A stretch of DNA of 64,000 nt, taken from NCBI RefSeq assembly GCF_047663525.1, contig NC_092605.1, positions 5,580,001 to 5,644,000 on the forward strand, given 5' to 3'. Below, in pieces: positions 25,401-34,500 of the stretch. Numbering within the stretch: position 1 is the first letter of the stretch; every line of letters starts with the position of its first letter. Under the pieces are notes generated by a model. The model ran no database searches. It worked only from the letters and a program-made list of their open reading frames with translations, and had not been told where the DNA came from. The stretch is from Anas platyrhynchos (Eukaryota > Chordata > Aves > Anseriformes > Anatidae). The position numbers were made by a program, and so were the translations under genes.

Positions 25401-27866
25401 CAGGAGAGGTGAACACAACTCGCCTTACACATGTACCTCTCTGGTGGGAGATGCTGTTGTTACTTCTCAGCTTTCTGGATGAAGAGCTTGCTTGGTGCAA
25501 GCTGCAAAAGTCATGAAATAATTTGTAACAAAGGCTTTTACATAATGAAGTCAATAAAACAACAGTAGCAGAAGACTAATTAGTTCGGCTGTGAATAATA
25601 GAAATGTGAATGTGCATACTGTATAAATGGTATGTCAGGACTATTCAGCACTTTTGCAAAGTTTTTGGAACGCACGGAACAAAACGAAATGACAATAGTA
25701 TATCAATGTCTGCACAGCAGTTGAGTCCATCAAAATCCCACATCTTTATTCCATTTTCAAGACTTTCTCAAAGTGCACCAGTGCCACACTGAGACAGATG
25801 CAGGAAAACACAATATAGCTGGTAACATTCTCTCACATATGGATACTCACGTCCAAAACAAACACAAATTCATCTGGGGCCTGAAAACATCAATGCAATA
25901 TTCATTGCTGTTTTCATTTCTAGCCACATATGATTTCCTGATGGAGTGAGTTCTCCAAATGACTGGTTAGATTTCACCCTGCAGAACTCAATGGATTATT
26001 CTATGTTGATTTCAGCAGCAGAAAGGTTAGGTGCTAGGGTGGAATTAATAGAGATTGCTCCCATTGTAAATAACAGGTGGACATTTTAGTTGCACTAATT
26101 CCATTGAGAGTCCAGATCTGCAAATTTCCTTTGAGGTATTGTTTCCCCCTGAAAGCGGCAGCAGCTAAATACCTAAGAAATACTAAGTATGTGGGTCAAG
26201 TCATGCGGGCACTTCCAAAACTCCCCCTCATTGCCCTAGAATAGTAACAGTGTATTTTCATTCAAGTCAGTATTTAGGTCCTTGACCCATGTGTGGGACT
26301 TGATCGTGCTGTATCTAGGCTGCCTTTGGTAGCTGTGCTCAGGCTTGGGTTCATGTTCCCACAACCAGCTGCCCTGAAGCAGTTGCTATCCCACTGTCTG
26401 TTGGGGCAAAGCTCTAGAAATGTTAGTCCCCACTCCATCACAGCTTACCCCAGACTACAGCCACACTATCTAGCACTGCAGATATCAAAGGCTTTGGGAT
26501 CTTATTCTAGCTTCCGCCCCTAAGCTAAGGGCAAAGACACAGACATACAAGCAATAAAGAATAATGCTTTCATAAACAAAAATGAAAATAGAAAATAAAG
26601 TCTCCTTTCTGAACTGTTTGTGCTTTCTTAGTAAGCACCACTCCCTATTTACCAAGAAAAAAGGTCACATATTATTGTCGTTTTCAAAACACTGGTCCCT
26701 AGAGTAGTCTTGTGAGATAAACCTCTCTTTTTCCATGAGAGTGCTGGGGGGGGAGGCAAGAAAGGCCAGCCAGCTGCAGCCAACTTAGTGCTCTGATGCC
26801 ATGCAGACAACCATATAATGCAAAACATTGACTGTAAAACAGCAGGGAACCCTGAGCTGTGATCACTTTAGTTCTGTTGCACAGATGAGGCTCCTTAAGA
26901 GATCATGAAATCTCCCAGGCTCACTTACAGGCCTTTGCCTGCTTGTTAAACATCAACTTTTGACTCACGACTCCTTTTTCATATGTGAGACTCTACAAAC
27001 AAGAGCCACCAGCTCTTACAGTCTTGCATGAGTCCTATTTCAAACCATGAACGGGATTTAAGTGAGACAGAAATTTGGTAAAATTGCTGCAAAAGTAAAA
27101 CTACTGTTTAAAGAAATATTTCTGCAAGGTAAATCAGTCTCGCTTAGAGATCACAGCCTCCTATTCCATTTCAAAGTCAGGAGCCTCAGAGCAGCATAGC
27201 TCCACTGAAGCCAACTTAGTTCAGTCATGCAAAATGTATTGTCATCATGTTTTGGAGAACCAGCTGGGCTGACTGAAAGCACGACATTGTAATTCACAAA
27301 GAACACAAACAAAAATATTTATACATATTGTATAAATATTAATAATAAAATGCCATAATACATGTAAACACATGAAAATAAAACAAAAGAACTGGAACAT
27401 TTGCACAACAACTTCATTGAGACGGTGGGAGGAGGTACAGAGGTATGGAGACTTATTGGCATTCATGACATCATTCCAGACAGAAGCTATAGGTCAAATT
27501 CTGGCATTAAACCTGGGCAGGAAAGGACAGTGGGACACCATCCTGCCCTCCACCATGAGCTCGTCTCCAAAAGTTTTCGGGAGCTCTTATGAACCCACTG
27601 TGCAAGGATAACCGTAAGTGCAACTCAGCTTTTATGCCCTGAAAGAGTCAGCCAAAAATCCTCATGCTCTGCTTGCAAACCAGTTGACTGGAAGTGGAAG
27701 GGACAGCTGACATAAGTGAACTCTTTGTCAAAGAAGTCAGCAGCTTGGCAGAGAAACTGGAAAACGATAAATGTTGCCAGACTTGCACAGAGGTTACCAT
27801 GACCAACACTGGGCTAGTGCTGGCAGGCAGGCTAAATTTTAGTAGGTCTGATGAAGCCCCATACCC
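19451..27866. other. Spacer between the TMEM100 island and PCTP
   Basis: I see no supported gene here. Open frames are all shorter than about 130 codons, overlap on opposite strands and show no domain. Local features are a T run near 24367-24380, a short (TTTTAAATC)-type repeat at about 24402-24433, and a G-rich stretch near 26746. The last part (about 27640-27866) has a protein-like open frame on both strands next to the CR1 fragment and may belong to a more 5' part of that element, but I could not confirm it. Confidence 0.4.
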
Positions 27867-28102
27867 ATGGGAGTGAACCACAGGAGGTTTCATAACCTTA
27901 TGAGGAAGAACTTCTTTACAGTTCGGGTGACAGAGCACTGGGACAGGCTGCCCAGAGAGGCTGTGCAGTCTCCTTTGGAGATGCTCCAAACCCATCTGGA
28001 AGCCATCCTGTGTACCATGCTCCAGGTGACGCTGCTTGAGCAGCGGGGACTAGATGACCTCTGGAGATCCCTTCCAACCTCAACCATTCCGTGACTCTGT
28101 GA
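27867..28102 (+). mobile_element. CR1 LINE, 3'-end fragment next to the PCTP promoter
   Basis: Recognised by the ordered CR1 3' blocks: CACAGGAGGTTTCATAAC, GAGGAAGAACTTCTTTAC, GACAGAGCACTGGGACAGG, CTGCCCAGAGAGGCTGTG, GGAGATGCTCCAAACCC, ACTAGATGACCTCTGGAG, CCCTTCCAACCTCAACC, and the terminal ATTCCGTGACTCTGTGA. It ends about 340 bp before the PCTP start codon and merges into the CpG island. It differs at many positions from the CR1 near 50.1-50.4 kb, so the two belong to different subfamilies or ages. Confidence 0.92.
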
Positions 28103-28261
28103 CCTCCACCCTCGGGGAGCACAGCAGGCCCAGAGCCAACTGGATGCAGCTCTGGGATGCCACCGCTCCCGGCCCCATTTACCGAGACCCCACAGAGGGG
28201 CTGACTGGCAAAACTGCACGGGGAGCGGTCCTGGGTGCTCGTAAGCCCCGCGGTCTCCCGA

Positions 28262-28312
28262 TGGCCCAGACCCCAGACCCCAGACTCCAGACCCCAGACC
28301 CCACACCCCCGA
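28262..28312. repeat. C-rich heptamer tandem repeat in the PCTP promoter
   Basis: About seven imperfect copies of a 7-base unit (CCAGACC / CCAGACT / CCACACC). The plus strand has regularly spaced C-runs and the minus strand regularly spaced G-runs. It lies about 130-180 bp upstream of the PCTP ATG. Confidence 0.85.
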
Positions 28313-28443
28313 CCCGTTCCCCGGCGCGGCCCTCAGCGCGGCCCCTGGGTGCCATGACAGGGCCGGGCGGCCGGGCGGGAGGGGCTGTGGCGGCCATTGG
28401 CTGTGCCGGGCGCTGCCGCCGCCGCCGCCTCCCGGCGCGGAGA

Positions 28444-28584
28444 ATGGAGGCGCCGCCGCCTCGGGGCTTCTCCGAGGAGCAGTTTCGGGCTGCCTGCCGG
28501 GAGCTGGACCAGCCGGCGCCGGTGGCGCCCTGGCAGCTCCTGGTGGAGAGCATGGGCGTGAGGATCTACCGGCTATACGACGAG
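28444..28584 (+). CDS. PCTP: PCTP coding exon 1
   Basis: Encodes residues 1-47, from MEAPPPRGFSEEQF to YRLYDE, and ends in phase 0 at GAG|GTGGGC. It lies within the CpG island. FSEEQF and WQLLVES match the mammalian START-domain N-terminus; the first seven residues are Pro-rich and diverged. Confidence 0.96.
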
Positions 28585-31500
28585 GTGGGCGGGCGGGGGA
28601 GCTCCCCCACGCCACAGAGGGTGGCGGGGCCTCGGGCGCTCCCCGGCCGGGCCCGGAGCGAGGAAGCGGGGCCGGGCCCGGGCGGGAGGAGCGGGGCGGC
28701 CCCGGGGGCGGCCGGGCTGCGGGAGGCGCCGCCGAGTCCCGCCGGCCCCGGCTCGGTTTCGCCGTGCTCCCAGCAAGCAGCTTGCCCAGTAATGCTATTA
28801 AGTGCTGCCGGGGAAAGCCGCTCTGCCGCGGGGAGCTCCAGGTTCGCCAGCGGCCGGGGTCGGGGTGGCTCCTGCGGCGGCCTGGGGGTGAAGGGAAACC
28901 CCTCCCTGCGCACCTGCGCCAGGACCTGCCGGCTCCCCGCCTTCTCCCCCTCTCCAAAACTCCTTCCGAGCTGAATTTTTCACCTTTCTGCCCCTAACAT
29001 CAGGAGGTAGTTCAAAAACGGTGGGGGTGAAACTCTGCTTTTATATGGATGGACTGTTAAGCTGGCTGAAAAACATGCAGGTGTTTTTCTTGTGCTTCTT
29101 GCGAACTGACCCCGATTTGGGGAAGGTGGAGGAGGGGCTGGGAAGGCTGCAAGGGAACGGCATAGGTCCGGTCTTCTGATGTTGCTGGGAAATAAGTCTC
29201 TTGCTTATTCTGTCATTCAGTTGCCTTGAAGTGCCCCAGGAAAAGAAGAACCATGTCTTAAGAGGAGGGTCTTCAAGTTGTTACTGGAAAAATTGGTTTT
29301 TAACACTTACTGAACTGCACATCAGCTGTAACAGCGGTAGTTCAGGAAGCTGAAGGCAGTGTTTATATTTCCTGTTGCCTTCTCTTTCCACCTTCTCTTC
29401 AGGCTACACAAATAGGTCTCCCAGGCTTTCCTGTACACCTTTTCCCACAGCTTTTCTGTGCTGTGTTCCAACCTGCTGATCGATTCCCCTGCTGATAGGC
29501 CTCTGAAACCTGAAACATTTGACTTTTTAAATTTTTTTCTTGTAAATTGCTGTTTTTATTGACTATCCTTGTCTTACTTGCTGCAAGATTAACTGTTCAC
29601 CTGTCAGGTCATGATGTGCTGTTTCATACTCTTTCAAAATACTGCCTTTTCAGTAAAAGATATTCAATGAGGTATGGCACAATTTGTCCAGCAGTGGAAC
29701 TCTTAAACTGGTAGAGAAGAACAGCATCAATTCTACATGAATAAGTTGATCCTTCTGGAGCTGTAGTACAAGAACTTGAAGGCTAAAGATGACAGAATAA
29801 CTGGACTGATACTGTGAGCCAGCTGAACAGCTAACTTTGAATGTAAGGTAGAATCCTATGTATTAGGTGAGGAGATTTGTATCAGTTTCTGAATTCTTTG
29901 ACAGTAAATTACATCATTACCAGCTCTATTTTGACCTGTGTTGGTTGTTCTGCCTATAGCAAAAATGTTTTAAAGACCAATAATGTAAGCATATCTTTTG
30001 ATAGTCCTTGATCAAAAAGTATTACCAGCACTTCAAGCTGCTTGTTGAGTGGAACATAAAAGCTTTGGAAACAAACAATACGACATAATAGTTCGTGTTC
30101 CTAAAGCTTTTACTCTGTTTAGAAGTGTGATCTGTAGTCTATTCTCCTTAAATTATGAAGCATACAATTCTATACAAAGTCTTTGAGGCAAGCTCTGATA
30201 GCTTAAATGAGAGAACTGCCCCATGGCTTTCCTCTGACAAAAAGAACAAAGGATTAAGAGGAGCTAAAGGATGCAAAGGAACAGGGGGTGTGCTGATGAA
30301 GAGCTTTGTATATTGGCTGCAGAATTAATGTTTCAGGTGGGCTTGGTTTTTTAACTCTTACAGTTGTAATTAAAGACCAGGAAAAGAACAGAAAAACGTC
30401 TCTTCCGTGGAAGAACAGCTCAGTGGCAAGAGAACGTAAGACTTACAAATTATTAGCAGAGCGAGGAAATTGGTGGTTTGTATAGTCTCACCTTACATGA
30501 CACTTAATGTAAGTACACATACATGTAAGATAATCCGTATAGCATTTCTGACTAGTGACCTTGGAAAGAAGTAGTGCTTAAGCTAAAACAAATACTTCTG
30601 AAGTACCAGCGTAGTGCTTTGGCATAGACTGAAAGCACCTTGATTCAGTTTCAAGTATGATATTTTCAAAATTACCTGCCTTGTAAAAAAGGAAATGCAG
30701 ATGCCTTTCAGAAAGGTGATATGAGTTTATGGGGTTGCATAGGTGCTCAGCAGTCCAGGATTGAAACTAGGGATTTATGCCTCAACAGTGCCACAGTGAA
30801 GATGAATAACTTAAGTTTATTAGAAGATCAACTAATCACTAACAGAATGTTGTATAATCCTTCCTTCCCTTTCCCTGGGAATGCTTGAATTTGACTCCTA
30901 CACTGTATTCTCAAAATACTCTCATTGTTATAATGTCATGAGCCGGTACTAACAATAGTACAGCATTGCTCTATAGGCACAGATGTAGTTTCCATATGTT
31001 TAAAGAAACATTAAAAGTATTGGTGTTGGAGATATCCTGCACCCCACCCCTTCAGTGCAGGCAGTTTTCAGAAAGAAAATAACTAATAGGTACTCAAGGC
31101 AAATAATAAGTAGTGCATTGTATATAAGCATGAACACTATAAAGCATTCTTATATCACAGCCTCCGGGATGAGTGTACCTAACTTTCAGGAAGGCATATT
31201 CTGGATCATGTAGTACTTGGCAACCTCCTGGAAATGAATGAGATCCTTATGCCTGTTACATAGAGCCTTGAGGCTCTGCCACAATTAAATGCTTGTGTTC
31301 TGGTATGCTTTAATGTGGGCAGGATTTTGGCCACACTGACCATTGGAGATGAAAAGGGGTGCGTGTGCGTGAAGAAACATGGTCCCTCTGGAACTACTTA
31401 CGAAGTAAAAGCATACTGGTGTAAGGGAAGGAACAACCATTGTGCTGGGCAGGTCAGCCTGTCTGGATTTAAACTTTCATGTATAGATCAAAAAGTCGAG

Positions 31501-34500
31501 AGGTTAAAGACTGAATCTTGCATTGTTTTTTCAACACTTGCTTTCACAGCTCCTGAGCGTATTTGTAGTATGTGCCCCACCTAACTTCCTTCAGCTGTTC
31601 TCTCTGCTGCAGAATACTTCCCTTTCCTGTGTGACTTTTCCTCTCCCTATTCTGTTTCCACAGCAATCAGGACTTTATGAGTATAAAATCTTCGGTGGGC
31701 TTGCTGACTGTCCCCCAAAAGTGTGTGCAGATGTCTATATGGATTTAGATTTCAGAAAACAATGGGACCAGTATGTTAAAGGTAAGCCGAGCTAGGCAGT
31801 TTAAAAGCAAGTTTTATGCCCACACTGGCTTCCCACTAAAGCTTTCTTTAAAGGTATTTTAAAGTTGTATTGTCCAAAGATGTTGGGACAGACTCGCTTG
31901 TCTTTTGGGATAAGGTTGCACCGTGCAGCAATACAAGTAAACACTGACGTGGAACAGCTAACATCTCACCACCACAAAGCTTCCTTTTGGAATGACTTTT
32001 TTCCTTGTTGGTTAAAGCATATAACTTTAACATCAAATTTACTTTAACATAGAAATTTAACATCACTTGTTATGCTGGAGCACCTAGCATCTTCAAATAC
32101 TGTTGTTAATTGCTTAGTTAAACTTTAATAGGTGTTCTGTACCTTCTGTGCATCTTTGCATATTGTAGCAGGGGCTGGAAGAGTGCAGTGGGTTACACCA
32201 GTTTGATGTGTAATTTGTTTTCCCTGAAAGTGGTTGTTCTTGGCACCTTGTACAATCAGAAATGTTTGAATCCTGAGAAGAGTTAGTGATTTGGGGCTTT
32301 TACAGAGAAAGGAATAGCTAATTTAGATCTGTATGTTTAACGTTGGCTTTGAAAAAGGGGGGTTTGACCTGGATATCCAGATGATGTTAAAACATCTTAA
32401 ATCATCAGGGACAAAGGCAAGGATTTAACTGATGCAGGTCTCCCACAATCCATTTATTTAAAGATGGGGAGACATCCCATTTTAAGTCTGTGTCTTAAAT
32501 AAGTTCAGGCCAATAAAACTGAAACACATGTCTTGCTGAACAAAGAACAGTGTTACAAAACCAAAGAATTGTTAAATGTTGTGCTTGTTTCATTGAGGAC
32601 AGCTCTATTGTGAATGATTGCTTGGCTGCGTTTTTATAGAGAACCACTTATTTGGTTCACATCAATACTTGGTCGTAATTCAGAAGCTGTGTCTAACTTA
32701 GTAAAGGTGTTATCTGTCTAAATGGACAATAGCTTTCCTGTAGCAAAGGCTGCTTTTCCACTAATGAAATAAAAAGAGATTGAGGTGGAATCTAAATACA
32801 CAAATATTATCATATTGGATGCCAAACACCTCGTGTTAGTTTAAGTTACTTCAGTAGTCTTTGATTTAAGTTCATTTAGGGGAACCAAGCCCTTTTTTAA
32901 ATAAGGCAGTTTTTGTAACGCTTTCTTTGAGAAAAGAAAGGAAGCAGTCGGGGGAAGCTACACCCTTAGACAAAAACTAGATAATGTTGCGAAGCTGGAG
33001 TTTTTATCCTTGCTGACCATGATGTGTTCGTCTGCAAGTTCATACTTGTGCCTGTATTTCAAGTACAGTGTTTCACAGAAGTTTACTCTTTAAGGGCATA
33101 AACATAATATTAAGACTTTCCTTTTAGCTTAAAATTTAACACAAGCCTATCCATTCTGTAGAAGTGTACTTACAATGAAATAATGCTAGCAAACGTTTTT
33201 TTATGTAAATTATGTAAGTTGTTTTTTCTACCTTCACACATAGGGAGAAAAATGTGAAAGCTTCCACTCAGAGCCTTCTTGCTCTTTGTTTTACTACTTG
33301 TGTTCCTTGTTGCTCTTGCAGCTTGACAGTAATGGCAGTCCAAGGAGGAGTTCTCTGCTGAACTGCTGGCTGGCATTGAAATAAAAACGAGACCAGAGTA
33401 GCAGTAGCTGACTTTTTAGTTGAAAAGGTAACTGCTCCTGCACTAATTGTGAGAGGAGCTAATCTCTATCCTCTGGTTCTGTTCAGCAAAACTTTATATG
33501 AAGGCCTGACTGGAGGCAGATATGAACAGGATTCCCGTGAGTACTCTAGAGGCTCATGCTTTGATCTCTTCTTGCCAAGGATTTGCCCTTGACCTCTGAA
33601 ATGTCACCGTCAGTCTGTTACTGCTGTTGCATTGCTGTTAGCACCCCGGCTGCTTCCAAAGCAGGCTCCTGGATATCCATGAGAGCAGCACCTCGCAGCT
33701 GTGATGGGGATATCTTGAGGCCTGGGGGCTTGGCCTGTGCTGCAGCTGCCAATTTATCAGAGAAGCTGTGACTAAACAGTAGTGACTGAAGTACCACATG
33801 CTCCTGTGCTATGATACGAGACAGTTGGGCCTGAGCAATACTGAAACTTGCAGCTCGTAATTGGAACACTGTCCTGACAGAGATCGTACTACCCAGAAAT
33901 TTAATGGTAGTAATTGACTGCCGAAGTAGCAAATGCTGATGTGCCTATTATGAAGAAATCAGTCTGGTGATATGTTGTAGGTAGGTGAGTTAGTTGCTAA
34001 CAATTCCATCAAGGTCTTTAAATCAATGTCTTAATTTCTTTGAAAAAGGAAAGCTCTATAGTTAGAAATGAAAGTAAAGCTAATAAACCAATACTCCAGT
34101 GACCTCTGGTGGCAAGCGTAATGCTGTAGCTTATTACAGCACTGGGAGCATTGTGCATCTGATACTGCTCCACTTTGGAGAAGAGGAGGAGCTGTTTTTG
34201 TGGGTGACAACTGACTGGAAGGGCATACTAACAGAAGCCCAGTTGGGAGCATGTCATATAGGGAAATAATCTTCCACTTGTGGCACACTTCTTGACTTAG
34301 TGATGAAGGTATCTGTCTGTTCTAGCCTTACTTTCAAAACCACAGAAAGTGATCTGGCAGGCTTGCATTAGCTCTGAAGGATCTGTAGTACCTCAGACAG
34401 AAGTCTGCCCAAATGGAGGAGAAAAGTACTCTGCCTGCTGATGTGAACCACCCAGTCTGGATGAGTCTTTATAGCTGAACGCATGAAATGACAAGTCCCT

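Larger units (their letters stand above)
28105..28960. promoter_or_regulatory. PCTP: CpG island and promoter of PCTP
   Basis: A dense CpG- and GC-rich block spanning PCTP exon 1 and the start of intron 1. An inverted CCAAT box (ATTGG within GGCCATTGGCTG, about 28391-28402) lies about 45 bases upstream of the ATG, and no TATA box is evident. This is a typical housekeeping-type, TATA-less arrangement. Very long open frames on both strands (for example 355 codons, minus) are composition artefacts. Confidence 0.8.

Noticed and set aside
27890..28974. A 355-codon minus-strand frame and a 306-codon plus-strand frame around PCTP exon 1.
   Set aside because: The minus frame joins antisense CR1 to antisense CpG island. 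The plus frame is PCTP exon 1 read through into intron 1 and CR1-derived sequence. Only 28444-28584 is supported by homology and splicing.
31315..31584. 89-codon plus-strand frame in PCTP intron 1 as an alternative exon.
   Set aside because: It has no matching acceptor-donor pair in a compatible phase, and the START domain is complete without it.
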